Shown here piece after piece: positions 1 to 37,385 of a stretch of DNA of 64,000 nt. Positions within the stretch are counted from its first letter, which is position 1, and each line of letters opens with the position of its first letter. The position numbers were made by a program, and so were the translations under genes. Origin of the DNA: Amoebidium appalachense (taxonomy: Eukaryota; Ichthyosporea); NCBI GenBank assembly GCA_963693365.1, contig CAVNZM010000014.1, positions 1,054,001 through 1,118,000 on the forward strand. Reading direction: 5' to 3'. The notes below the pieces were generated by a model, which did not search any database, was not told the origin of the DNA, and saw only the letters and a program-made list of their open reading frames with translations.

Positions 1-166
1 TACATCCAACCCATGCCCATACACAAACCCAGAAACAACTCGAGCGGCACATAGAGTACCAACCCAAATCCACCCCAAGCCCCCCCTCTCACGCTACCTA
101 ATTTATTTCCTCATGAAATTAGCATCCATTTCCTGTGTTTTCTTCACAGTGAAAACAGGCACTTAC

Positions 167-6084
<5,918 letters not shown>

Positions 6085-6255
6085 ATACTGGGTTTTTTCG
6101 CTCTATGTTTAAAGAAGGAGCTCTGTAGTTGTGGGTGTGTCAAGATAACTGTAAGTGCTATTTGCAGAGATTGGAAATGCTTCAACAGCTGAGGAAGAAA
6201 GAAAGTTGTGGGGAAAGCCAGTTGGCAAACCAGACGCGAGGGTGGGCCAGAGGGA

Positions 6256-6294
<39 letters not shown>

Positions 6295-6955
6295 AATTAC
6301 TAAGTGTATATGCACAAAATGGGCTGTAGTGCTAGGCTGTAGTGCTACTTGGTTACCAATTTCCAGGTGGGGGGAAACAAAACTAACCAAACGTATCGTT
6401 AGGGCATAAATGTGTTCTTTGTTTTTTTTTTGTTTATGGACTTCCCAACGTTGGTTGGAGCTCGAGTGGCCCGAGTGACCGAGTCGAGTGTGATGATCGC
6501 GATCTAAGCATATCTGTAGCGATCTTGATAGTTACCAAATCAAGCGCGCGTTTGCGCATTGTGATTGGGTAATACTTGGCGCCAGATCTATAATACACCT
6601 CATTGGCTTAACCCGCACCAGCTTTTGCACCCTGAGCCGCGGCTCAAAGGGCTGTAAGACTGAAGAGTTCGAAAGACTTGTTGCCTTGCTTGTGACCCAT
6701 ACCACATATACTGCAGCACACCAAAAAGCTCTCTCAGTTCTTCAATAAAGGCTTTCTGAATATGAGCATTTCTTGCAAGCAAGTATGATTGTGATGATAC
6801 GTATACTTTTGATACCATAATTACAAAGGATGATCCTGTGCGCTGAAAAAGCTATAAGTTAACAAAAACTCTGAGTGGAACATGGTACACAGGCGTCAAC
6901 AATTAGTTTGAGGTGCACTGGTCGCTTTTATAATTGTTCTCTTTTAAATGAGCTC
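6085..6955. other. Intergenic region between divergent genes
   Basis: Upstream of the minus-strand nucleotidyltransferase gene and the plus-strand surface-protein gene. It holds one poly-G run (6259-6291) and a T-rich patch near 6420. Inverted CCAAT motifs (ATTGG) stand near 6563 and 6604 and could serve either gene. No open frame here resembles a protein. Confidence 0.5.
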
Positions 6956-9731
6956 ATGCTTTTCGGGTTATATGTAGTGTAGTGTACTGTCCCAACCTCC
7001 GATTTAAATTTATGTGCAAACTCATGACAATCACATTAATTTGAACCAGCCGCAATTGCAAGCAGTGCACACATTTTTATAGTGTCGCTTCGTTCGAACC
7101 ACAATCATTGGTCCTGGTCTGGACCTTCAGATTTTTGCGGCAGTTGCGTCAGTGCTTGCATTGGCACCAACTCTCACCGCGCGAATAATTGTCAGTCAGC
7201 AACCATGCAACGCCACAAACTCTACCGTCCCCCTTACCATGCTCGACTCAGCAGAAATCGACGCCTGCGTCCCGCTCTATATAGGCAACATGGTACAGGG
7301 AACAAACTTGTACATAAAAAGATCATTTGATATGAGCACCAGCCCGTCAACGTTGCGCGTGAGATACTACAACGATAGTAAAAGTGCAATGCCAGATGAA
7401 ACATTTGCAGCGTGCTTGGACGAAGGCATACCGGTGGCTGGTACCTGCAACTTGGTAGGTGTCCGTCTGGTAACAATTTTTTGTAACAGAGGACAGGGGG
7501 GAGGGGGGAGGGGCGGGGGGGGGGGGGGGGGGGGGAAAGGGGGGGGAAGGGGGGGGGGGGGGAGGGGGGGGGGGGGAGTGGGAGGGCGAGGAGGAGGAGG
7601 GGGGGGGGGGGGGGGGCCCGGGGGGAGGGAAATGAAAATCTGGGGCCTTACAACGACAAAGACATGGTGAAACACGAGTGTGAGTCTATGGGACAGCTTT
7701 CTGTCATGCAGAAAGACATGCCGTGTTCAATTCAATACACTTCTAAGATTGATCCAGTCAGCCTCTGTCGAATGCTTTTATACCGCTGGTATGAGGAGAA
7801 GAGGGCAATTCAATGAGGCTTACTATATAAGGCAAGTTACCGGGACATACATCATATTTGGTAACTAGTGAGGCCATTGGATTGGCTATCATTTCCTATT
7901 GGCTAAACGGAAATAGACCGATAACAAACTGACTACTACGGTAGTAATTGGCCTGCTCATCGCCTGGCATGCTCTACTTTGTAAAGTCGGTCACGTGCAC
8001 ACTCCTCAGTCGTACGCCTGTACGTGAGTGAAGTGTGACTTGCACAAACACAGATCACAGTCACTTTTTATCTGAGGGGAGTTTGGCAGGGGGGAGAATG
8101 ACTATGTAGGAAGCACCCAACCACTGATTCAGCAGAATCAACCTGCTGCAAGAAGAGATATTGTGCAAAAAGCAAATTTATATTCGGCCAAAGCAGATTG
8201 ATTCAGCATTTGAAGAAGAATAATTTTTTGGCAGAATTTTTAATTCTGCAAAGGCAGAATTGTTGTGCTACAAACAAAATTCTGCGGAAAGGTGAAAATT
8301 CGCTGCAGCCAAGCGTAATTCTGCTTGGATTATTATCGCTGTCCAGAGCAGACTGATTCTGCTTTCTCAGAACAAACCTGCTTTTGCTAAATTCTGCTTA
8401 AGATAGAACAACTATTATCTGCTCGCCGAGAGCAAGTTGATTCTGCTAATGCTTTTACCGTAACGCTGGCCTCTATGCTACTACTTGCTATACTGTACTG
8501 ACAATAGTCGTTTTCTTACCCACAGGGAGCTTTTGTCAACGGCTACCCACCTATCCGCACCAAGGCATACGCATATGAAAACATCACTGTGCACTATCCT
8601 GATTACAACCCCAACGTACATCTCTCTTTCAAGTACATGGATGATTCACCCGGTGAGAGCTTCTACCAGCTCATTGCCGATAAAATCCATCCTGGGGAGT
8701 GTGTTCAGATCATGGGAAGAGGCTACGATTGTATCAAGCCACAGATTATTGTGCAGTTAAGAGTGGCGTTGGTGGAATTAAATGGTGTTGGATATGCTTT
8801 TTTCCAACGGTACGCAGACAAGGAATGCACACGGGAAACCTCTAATCTGGGTGGGATTGGAGGACTGTTCGGAGAAACTGTCACAGGCCAGCTCGAGAAT
8901 GTATACAACTTTACGCTGCTGATCAAGCAATGGGTTCCAACCGAAACCACAACAGATCCGTTCAACCCAACACCCACACCCAGTCCAACTCCAGGGAAAT
9001 CGCTTATCCTTATGCGTAAACCCTGTGTCGAATCTACCCAACTATCGCCAGAGGCCAGACTGATTGATTTTGTGGGTGAAACAAAACATTGCCAGCGCGG
9101 ATTCATTAACGGCGAAGCACACCCATACACGAGGCAATATCTGGAAGCCAACCAGACATTGGTAACTACCCACTATGGTGATGACCACTGTGCCTTCCAG
9201 AGTGCTGCCCAAATCATGCCTGTCGGCGAGGGCAACTGCACAAAGGTGTACATTAGAGCCTTTATGATCGATCCCAGCCCCTCCCCCCCCCCCCCCCCCC
9301 CCCCCCTTTCTCCGCCCTTCCCTCCCTCCCCTCTCCCCCTTGCCACACAATGCCATTCAGGCACATACACCCATATGTTGGTCAACACTGGGGCTTTTAT
9401 AATCGATTCCCCCCCCCCCCCCCCCCCCCCCCCGCTTCCTGTCTCCTCTCCTCCTCTCCCCGCCCCCCCTTCCCCCCTCCCCTTTGCCACACAATGTCAT
9501 ACAGACACGCCCCCCTCCCCCCTGAATTAGTCAAAATTCACCCCATCCGCCTTCCCCTCTAGTGGCCCCCCTTCCCCCCTCCCCCTCCCCCCTTCCCCCG
9601 ATAACTATCCCCCCCCTCCCCCCCCCCTCTCCCCCTCCCCCCCCTCTCCCCCTTACCCCCCCTCCCCACCACCACCCAACCACCTTTTTTTAACACACAC
9701 ACGAATACAAAAGCGAAAACGAAAACGAAAG

Positions 9732-9772
<41 letters not shown>

Positions 9773-10910
9773 TCGAAATCGAAAGCGCACAACAGCATCA
9801 AAATACACATCTCTTCTCCTCGATGACATACTCAACTGTAGCGCACAAAAGATTATCGCACATGATGGCGCGTACGTACCAGCAACAGCTATAACCGTAG
9901 TGCTGTGGACACCGCCTTCTTTAGTGTGCATCAACTCGAACTCTTCTCTATCTTTCTCTCTCCCTTCCCCCCTGGGTCCTAACCTGCCTCGGCCCCCCTC
10001 CCTCCCCCCCCCCCTCCCGCACCACCACTACCACCACCACCACCGGTACCCCCCCCCCCCCCCCCCTTTCCCCCCCCTCCACCCCTCCCCCCTTCCCCCC
10101 GCACTACCACTACCACCACCACCACCGGTTACCTCCCCCCCTCCCCCCTTCACCTTACCCCCCCCCCCCCCCCCCCCCCCCACCCCCCCCCTCCCCCCGG
10201 GGCACACACCCTCCCCCCGGGCAAAAAAAAAACAAAAAAAACTAAAAAACTAAAAACAGGCGAGCTCACTCCTTGCAGCCTGCTCAAAGCCTGAAATAAA
10301 AAGGAAAAAACACTGACTCATTTTGGGTTCACGATACACAGGTCCCATGGTCAGTTGAAGCCGTTTGTGCCCACCACATTCCTCAATGCGGACTTTCAGT
10401 GGACGCTCTCTTGTGATCTCAACTATACCATGCCGGGGGCAAACCAAAACAGCACCATCTGCCGCATAGAAACATCAAACATCACCCTGGGCGCGTGCAC
10501 CGCACTCGTTCCTACTAACGTGCACCGCACTCGTTCCTACTTGCCTCAGCAAAAATGGCACCAACGGCACCCAAGTTAGGCGAGGAAACGAAAGAATGTA
10601 TCGGTTTACATTGGGGCATGTGAACGGAAAACAAATGGCATTCTTCCAGGAATATGATGACTCGATATGCGAGGTTGTTCTTGCCAAGGATTTGATGGTT
10701 GCAAACGGTTGGTACGTGGGAGAAACTTTTAACTCAGATAAAATGGGTGAGAGTTTTTGTTTTGAGGCAGATTACCATCCAGCCAACTCGGGTGATTCTG
10801 GTCACAACAGTGCAGGTGTCATGGTGGGGAAGAATAGTGGGGAAGAGAAATGGATTTGGGTGGTGTATGCATCTTTAAGTGCCGTCCTGGTATGGGTTAC
10901 CCGCATCTAA
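6956..10910 (+). CDS. Secreted Cys-rich surface protein, interrupted by a 25-bp frameshifting duplication
   Basis: Proposed exons are 6956-6973, 7131-7454, 8526-9245 and 10355-10910. The tiny first exon (MLFGLY) is inferred because no in-frame ATG precedes the open frame; joined to 7131 it forms a convincing signal peptide (IFAAVASVLALAPTLTA). The rest is extracellular in character: many Cys residues and about eight N-x-S/T sites (for example CNATNST, YENIT, NQNST). Motifs of the form Y-x-D-x-x-C recur in FFQRYADKEC, HYGDDHC and FFQEYDDSIC, suggesting repeated modules. The last 19 residues (WIWVVYASLSAVLVWVTRI) look like a GPI signal or a membrane anchor. A 23-bp sequence present twice, at 10494-10516 and 10519-10541, shifts the frame and stops it at 10579; discounting one 25-bp unit keeps the frame open to 10908, for about 530 residues. 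I do not recognise the family. An AATAAA stands at 11170. Confidence 0.6.
8107..8460. mobile_element. MITE-like element in an intron, copy 1 of a family
   Basis: The left end carries AGCAGAATCAACCTGCT (8131-8147). The right end carries the inverted counterpart, reading AGCAGAATCAACTTGCTC on the complement (about 8429-8446). The interior is dense in short AATTCTGC/GCAGAATT palindromes. A second copy with the same ends lies at 45225-45614. It has no coding capacity. This is a short non-autonomous DNA element of unknown superfamily, sitting in the 7455-8525 intron. Confidence 0.6.
9246..10354. repeat. Intron with C-tracts, an imperfect tandem duplication and a GAAAAC hexamer array
   Basis: The intron contains two related blocks: a GGCTTTTATAATCGATTC-like stretch, then a C-tract, then CACACAATGYCATWCAG (about 9257-9368 and 9391-9505). 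A degenerate (GAAAAC)n array follows at about 9713-9785. Two C-rich units with CACTACCACCACC repeats follow at 10018-10130. No exon was seen in it. Confidence 0.7.
10494..10541 (+). repeat. 25-bp-period tandem duplication inside an exon
   Basis: Two identical 23-base copies (starting CGTGCACCGCACTCG) are separated by AA. The period of 25 is not a multiple of three, so it disrupts the reading frame of the surface-protein gene; the downstream frame continues as protein-like sequence with glycosylation sites and conserved Cys. Confidence 0.9.
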
Positions 10911-12580
10911 GTTCAGTTAATAAGCGTGAACGGTCCAAATACTTTTCTTGCGAGTACACATGTTGAATGGAAACCTTCATAACGAGGGACTGTTGTTGGC
11001 ATTTATTTATATACACATGATGTCCTGCCGCTCGGACACCCTGTATTCAACAATTCTCGCTACTACTATGTAGTTCGTTTATGTTTCAGTGTGCTCCTTT
11101 CGTCTTCGCCGCACTGTCCCTGTATTCTTCGATATTTAACTTGGCACATATAAATACATATCTAGCCGAAATAAACATTGCTCCGGGGTATTCATGAGCG
11201 GACACGCTATCAATGCAAACAGGTTGTGCAGTGAAATGAGAGCCATACAAATTTGCATGCCCAGTTGCAACAAAAAGTAAGGCCCTGTGGGCTTTTTTTG
11301 GACTGTCAGAAGGTGCGGGCGGGCAGCTGCTGCGCAGGCTGTGCAGGCATATATAGCTCACCGTTTGCTGGGCTTGCAATTGCAAGGACATGCGGATGGT
11401 TGGCCATGGGTGGAAGTGCGGGTGGGCTGGTGTGTGTGTGTGTTTGTGTGTGACACTGTGTATGTGTGTGTGTATACTGGCGCGCGCGCGCGTGTGTGTG
11501 TGCCGCAGCGTGTGTGTGTGTGTATGTGTGTGTGTGTGTGTGTGTGTGTTGTTGTGTGTGTGCGTGTGCGTGCGTGCGTGCGTGCGCGCGCGCGCGCGCG
11601 TGTGTGTGTGTGTTCATAGCGCGTATGCATGTGTGCGGCGCGTGTGCGTGTTTGCGTGTCACACACTTCACCCCTCATTACAATCAACATAAATACTGTC
11701 TTATATATTGTGGTAAATAACTAACAATGATATGCTACTCTAGCAGCACCGTTCAGGCCTTGCAGCACCACACAACTTTGAAGGCTGATACTCAGCTACG
11801 GTACAGCCCCACATGAGCCTGTGTAAAGCGCGAAAACTGGAGCGGTACCAAACCAGCCAATCACAGTTGGAAAGCATGTTTTTGGGAGATCTTGCAAGAC
11901 CTGGTGCTTTATGGGGCGTATTGATGGTCACCATTTTACAGTGGAAGGCTTGAAGCGTTCAAGCAACACTGTTACACTTACAGTTTGATGATTCAAGGCT
12001 ATAAATTTACACAAGCGTGTAAATATTCTAGGCCTCATTATTTTTGACTTGCCAGCCCGTAAGCCCTCCGTATTGTTTTGCACAGGCAGATGTCACAGCG
12101 CGGAAATGCAGAACTGCGAAATTCCTCGAAACAGCGCGAAATACGCATACGCGCATGGACACCCGCACAGACAAGTTTTGGGAGACTTCTCTCAGGGTGC
12201 GCCATCCACCAATCATGTTCAGCCCGGCCGGGCCGCGACTTGGACAGGCAGGACAGGACTGCCGGCTCTGCACACTGAGCAGAGTCCCGGAAGCCCAAAA
12301 CTAACATGTTTCAAAAAATCCCTAGTGAGAGTGAGTCTATAGCTTTTTCGAATGCGTAGCTAGCTACTATGATCTTCTGAATGATAGCTGATTATTTGTT
12401 GGGGATCTTGTGGATCCAACCTATTAGAATCCTTTCTACTTTAACTTTATAATACCCTTGGTGAAAAACTGCCAACTAGCCTCTTGAAGTACAGGTTAGA
12501 AAAAACCTCGTCTGAAACCCACAAGACCATGCTACCGAATTTATATTATTCAGCATAGATAACGGTTGCCCTCGATACAG
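10911..12580. other. Intergenic stretch with a TG/CG alternating repeat
   Basis: From 11430 to 11662 there is a (TG)n/(CG)n alternating tract with several CGCGCG patches. The remainder is ordinary complex sequence. Short overlapping open frames near 12038-12342 occur on both strands but match nothing I recognise. CCAAT-type motifs are scattered. Confidence 0.5.
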
Positions 12581-12741
12581 GAGATTTTGACTACGTCGGG
12601 AAGTTTACCACACCATTCGTTTCGCATCTGGGACAAAGGAGAGCACACATGTTCTAAGCTACACACAGATGGTCATGCTATGCACTGTCGATTTCCTCTA
12701 AAATATACGTGCAGCCTTACCAATGAGTGCTACCCTTGCAC
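12581..12741 (+). other. Orphan exon-like segment with Cys-rich translation
   Basis: It is bounded by a good acceptor (GATACAG) and a good donor (GTAAGG). One frame is open throughout and contains HTCSKLHTDGHAMHC and YTCSLTNECYPCTG, a Cys spacing typical of extracellular proteins. Its donor phase (1) does not fit the next gene's first coding exon (entered at phase 0), so it is not joined there. It may belong to a separate small gene; if not spliced, the frame stops at 12806. Confidence 0.35.
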
Positions 12742-13131
12742 AGGTAAGGATGGAACTCCCAATCCGCTTGCTGCTAACGTGCCATTTATCGACGTTTTGT
12801 CCGTTTAGATGTCGCCCCGGAAGTAACTTGGTTAAGGCTTTTTGAAGGTTTGAAGGCAACGATGAAGGAAATGCTTTCACGATGTCTAGTGCACACTTGG
12901 GGTTTTCAAACCGTGGAAACCCATCATTATACCACCCAAAAGCACACGTAATAACTATTGACAATTGCACACTAGTATAACCCCCCACCTCCCCTCCCCC
13001 CCTCCCCCCACTCCACCCTCCCCCCCACCCCTCCCCCCCTTTTACCCCCCCCCCCCCCCCCCCCCCCCCTCCAACCCGACCCCCTCCCCGTGCCCATGTG
13101 CACTTGTACGCACACGTGCACAAACACACAC

Positions 13132-13552
13132 GCACGAAGATATACACTGCAAGAGCCATTCCAACTATCACAGATGCAGTAGGCAAACACAGACCTGCAT
13201 GCATACACACGTGTATTCCAAAGCAGCCAATCCCTGCGCTGGCACACTCACACGCACGGCCATAGAAATATTAGTTTATTGTTCGTTACAACAGAGAACG
13301 TGCACAACAGCCATTTTAAAGTGCGAGACCAAGTTAAAACAAGCACGAAGATGTACACTGCAAGAGCCATTCCAACTATCACAGATGCAGTAGGCAAACA
13401 CAGACCTGCATGCATACACACGTGTATTCCAAAGCAGCCAATCCCTGCGCTGGCACACTCACACGCACGACCATAGAAATATTAGTTTATTATTCGTTAC
13501 AACAGAGAACGTGCACAACAGCCATTTTAAGGTGCGAGACCAAGTTAAAACA
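13132..13552. repeat. Tandem duplication, period about 211 bp
   Basis: The segment 13132-13342 (GCACGAAGATATACACTGCA onward) is repeated at 13343-13552 with very few differences. It is non-coding. A C-tract region (12980-13085) precedes it. No gene was seen between 12809 and 13994. Confidence 0.9.
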
Positions 13553-13994
13553 TATGACAAGCCATTGGTTTCTCACCTACGGAATCGCACGTGTGCTGAT
13601 CTGTGCACAAGTGTAGTGCAGCACCATTGAACAACCACGTTCAGTCCAAACTTGGAAGTGCTATACACATACCTACTAGTGAAAATGACTACCATACAAC
13701 ACAGGAATGATCCACAACCAATAAGGACACCCTATAAAGACTGTATACCTACTTAGAGGTCGTGGATTCCTTTTTGAGCATGGATCTCCGGAGACCTGCA
13801 ACACAAACATAACCCCCTAACCACCCAAAGAAAACTCAAAGTCTTGCCTTCCCCATGCCCCCCTCCCCCCTCCCCCCCACCCCACCCCCTCCCACCCCCC
13901 CTCTCCCCTTCGCAACCCTTTTTCGTGGACTCTGCGCCCTCCGCCGCTCACACCCCATTCCCCACCACACCCTCACCAATATATATACACGGGC

Positions 13995-33925
<19,931 letters not shown>

Positions 33926-34046
33926 TTTCGGGGAGAGGATCATATATTTCAGTGCATGTGTAACAGCAGTTCACGTTGATGAGCACAGAACCCTCGAGCA
34001 GCTGCAGTTTCGGCCGGATCCCTTCGCCCAATAGTGCCAGGGTGAC
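33926..34046 (-). other. Orphan exon-like segment, possibly from a beta-sandwich (ASH/HYDIN-like) protein
   Basis: On the minus strand it is bounded by GGCCAG (acceptor) and GTACGT (donor). One frame reads VTLALLGEGIRPKLQLLEGS followed by VLINVNCCYTCTEIYDPLPE. The pattern GEGxRPxLxL is reminiscent of Ig-like ASH domains in flagellar proteins such as HYDIN. No partner exon was found, so this may be a relic or a chance frame. Confidence 0.3.
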
Positions 34047-34867
34047 CTGGCCAGGGCGAGAACAAATGTGAAAGGATCTAGCCCTGCCTGGGGCCAGGGC
34101 TATGTACCCTAGCGCATTCGACGAGATAGGCTCACTCACTCTCTCTGCGCATGCACAGGCTCGCAGTGTACTTCTGGCTCTGCATATGCATGTCCAAAAG
34201 CATGTGTGCCCGGGCAGCGAGCCACACATGTACACCTGGTCTGGCCAGCTGTTGATTTCTACCTGGTTTGTGTGCCTAACCGAGTAAGATCCGTCAGATC
34301 CGATTTAGAGTTTTTTTTTTTTTAAAGACGCTCGAGGTTGAGGGGAGGTAGCTCCGGAGCCTTGGGTCGCCCGCGGAAATCATCGCTGGCAGTGAGTGAA
34401 TAATATGGGTACTAGACGTCAGTTTTGCAAGCGTGCTGCATGCCATTGGAAGTTAGATAACCCCCTTGTTGTTTGGAGACACAAACGATACACACACATA
34501 ACGTTATTTTCTGCTCTAGAAGTCGGAAAATTCCAAACAAAAACGGAATCCGCTGTGCGCCAATCAAAATAAACTGAATAGATCTGCTGCTTTTTGCACC
34601 TCTACTTAACCAACCACAAAAACAATAAAATATCCAATCGCCGAAAACTATTTTCCCAGGAAATGATCTGATATATTGATTCGCTACAGCCGCGACCAAT
34701 AAAACCCAATTAAAGATCTTTCCACCAACTTGCGCCCAGGTGTACTGTAAGTGTACACCAAGAACGAGTACAAAAAGCCTTCCACACACCACCTTCCCAC
34801 ACGCAGAAACTAACCAACCTGCAGTAAAGCACAGACAAGGCATTCGCAAAAATACATCTTTCCTATA

Positions 34868-36253
34868 ATGGCCATTCTTTCCGCGGCTGTTTCTTTCTTG
34901 GCCTTGCAATTGTGTGCCACATCTTCCGTGCTTGGTGCACCTTTGGTAAACACAAGCGCTAGCACCCCGGCCGCGGCCAGCAAAGCAACCACAGCATGGC
35001 CGCAATTAAGGTCCGGACTTACATGGGCAAACAAGGCCTGGTGTGAATCCGGGGTAGACTGCTGGAAGGACCCCGACCAACAGGCTGCCGTGGTTTTTAT
35101 TAACGGCTACTATCAACTAGACACTGTCCGTGATTTTCAAGCGCAGGGGAAAGCGGTTGTGTGCTATTTCTCGGCCGGTGTGCTGAATAAACAACTGGAT
35201 AAGCAATATTCGGTGCTGCCTAAGGGTGGAAAGGTCAGCCCCAGTTATCCTGATCTCTGGTGGATGGACATCACAAAGCAGGACCCCGTAAGAAAGTTCA
35301 TGGGTGGGCGTTTGGATAAGGCCAAGAGTGCGGGTTGTGACGCACTGGAGTTGGACAACATTGACTGCTGGTGAGTAGCATGTATCCCGTGAAACCGTGA
35401 GGCATCTCTAAAACAGATAAAGAGAAAACAACGAGAATACACACGCAAGAGCTTACAGAAACATGTACACAAGTAGGCGCTTTGCAAAAGCTTGAGCCAC
35501 ACGGCACACAAGCATGCACAGGTTCACTGAGTTCAACCTAAAATTATCGTACTACTTGCTATAGTCATTGCAAATTGCCCACCCAACACATTTGAAAACA
35601 CACACATACAGTATACGCACACACTACATAGCAGGCACAGCAAGGGTTGACCACGCTTGCAAACATGTACTTTGACGCACATACACGTGACTGCAGCTGT
35701 GTCCTGCAAGTGAAAGGTATAACAGGAGGGTTGGGCCCCGCAAAGGCAGATTAGTTAGTATTTCATCTGGGCCAATGAACAAATGCTGTTGCACCCAAGC
35801 ACACCCCTAGTAACTATTTATATTCGCATCTTTTCTTACCACACTCGTTTATCAATCCGGCACCTAAACTCATCACACGTTTTCCTCGTCCGCAGGGAAA
35901 ACCCCGGATGCTACAACAGCATCAAGCAAAACCCAAGCACCGTAAAAACAATCACCATTGGATACCTCAAATGGCTCTCGGACGAATCGCACAAGCGGGG
36001 TATGGCATTGGGGATGAAGAATTCTGTCGCCCTTATCCCCGACGTTCACAAATTTATGGATTTTTCCATCAACGAAAACTGCTACAAGTATAATGAGTGC
36101 GGTACACTGAAGCCTTTCCAGAGCGCAAACAAGGCTATTTTTGGTACCAACACGCTCATTGACTTCAAGACGGCGTGTTCGGTGGCTAAGCAGAATGGAA
36201 TTGTGTTGAAGAATGACGTGCGTGGAAATGCAAAGGGGTGGAGGTCGTGCTAA
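34868..36253 (+). CDS. Secreted GH114-type glycoside hydrolase (endo-alpha-1,4-polygalactosaminidase family)
   Basis: Two exons, 34868-35370 and 35896-36253, join in phase (TG|G = Trp) to give 286 residues, the usual length for the family. The start ATG is followed by a signal peptide (AILSAAVSFLALQL to LGAP) and a short Thr/Ser/Ala-rich linker. The TIM-barrel domain shows TWANKAWCESGVDCWKDPD, GKAVVCYFSAGVL, WWMDITKQDPVR, GCDALELDNIDCWENPGC and RGMALGMKNSV. The DNID motif corresponds to the conserved acidic strand end of GH114, and the spacing agrees. Members cleave galactosamine-containing polysaccharides outside the cell. A role in feeding or wall remodelling is inference. No C-terminal anchor is seen. 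GH114 is best known from bacteria and fungi, so transfer is possible. Confidence 0.88.
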
Positions 36254-36578
36254 GCGGACTCAGTAGAAATGGCTTGGGATTCTGCACAGTGATCGCAACG
36301 GTAGTGACTAATTAATTAATAACAGTTTAAATCTCCTGTAACAGAAACCTAACCGTTATTTTTTTATTGGAGTTTACTTCGCATGTGTGGTTACACCTAT
36401 GTAATATTAGTTAACACGAACACTGATTGTGTACAGTCAACAGCTCTGTGAAGTATTTTTGGTGTTACTATGTGATGTCATTGTATTGTTTTGGCAATCC
36501 ACAGCTGTATAATACTATCCTAATAGCCTAGGCCAGATGATTGTATGAATCATTGGTCGAAATCGTGTATATAATTTA

Positions 36579-36612
<34 letters not shown>

Positions 36613-36914
36613 ATTTATCATATCATAGCCTATTTCATGCAATTAGGCACACAGCATAAACGGCGCTTTTGACAACATATTTGGCAATTAAATATGAAGA
36701 GACAAAAATCCTATCAATGATCTACGAATGACTCGAGCAGGCTCGGGTAACTTGTGCTTGCTGAAGATCTGTCTGCACAGGTAATATTAGTTTCATAACA
36801 AATAAAATTTTATTCAACTGTTGTGATTATCTGACTGTTGCGCCCGTGGCGTGTGTGGAATCGAGCTCTCCATAGTGTAGGCCGGTGCAATATATGCCCA
36901 AATACTGCAATGAG

Positions 36915-36954
<40 letters not shown>

Positions 36955-37131
36955 AACTCTCTCTCTCTTCTCCCTCTACCCCTTGTCCCCCTCCCCTGCT
37001 CTCCCCCGCGCCCCCTCCCCTTCCCCCCATAGCCCCCTGCCCCCCCCCCCCCCCCCGGGGTCCCCCCTTGCCATGTTCCCCCATAGATTTTTGCCCCTCC
37101 CCACCCTCTCTCTCCTCCCCCCATCCCCCTC

Positions 37132-37164
<33 letters not shown>

Positions 37165-37342
37165 ACCCTACGGTAAACAAAACACGCCCACGCACAACCA
37201 CCACACACACCAACAAAAAGATCAGAAAACCCCTGTAGCATCTGTATTTCCCGGTCTGCCACATCCGGGCCCACTCTCCTCTACTAACGAGTCTGGCAAG
37301 AATTTTCACTCCCAATCTCATGGTATCTCCATGTATTATCCG

Positions 37343-37380
<38 letters not shown>
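36254..37380. other. Intergenic region with C-tracts
   Basis: AT-rich sequence after the GH114 gene, with a C-run (36583-36612), an AATAAA near 36803 that could serve the GH114 transcript, and C-tracts at 36918-36952, 37041-37056, 37134-37164 and 37344-37379. It overlaps the probable 5' part of the hAT relic, but no transposase sequence is recognisable before about 37386. Confidence 0.55.
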
Positions 37381-37385
37381 CCCTT

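Noticed and set aside
12038-12342. Overlapping open frames on both strands of non-repetitive sequence
   Set aside because: Short, with no splice context, motif or similarity to support any of them.
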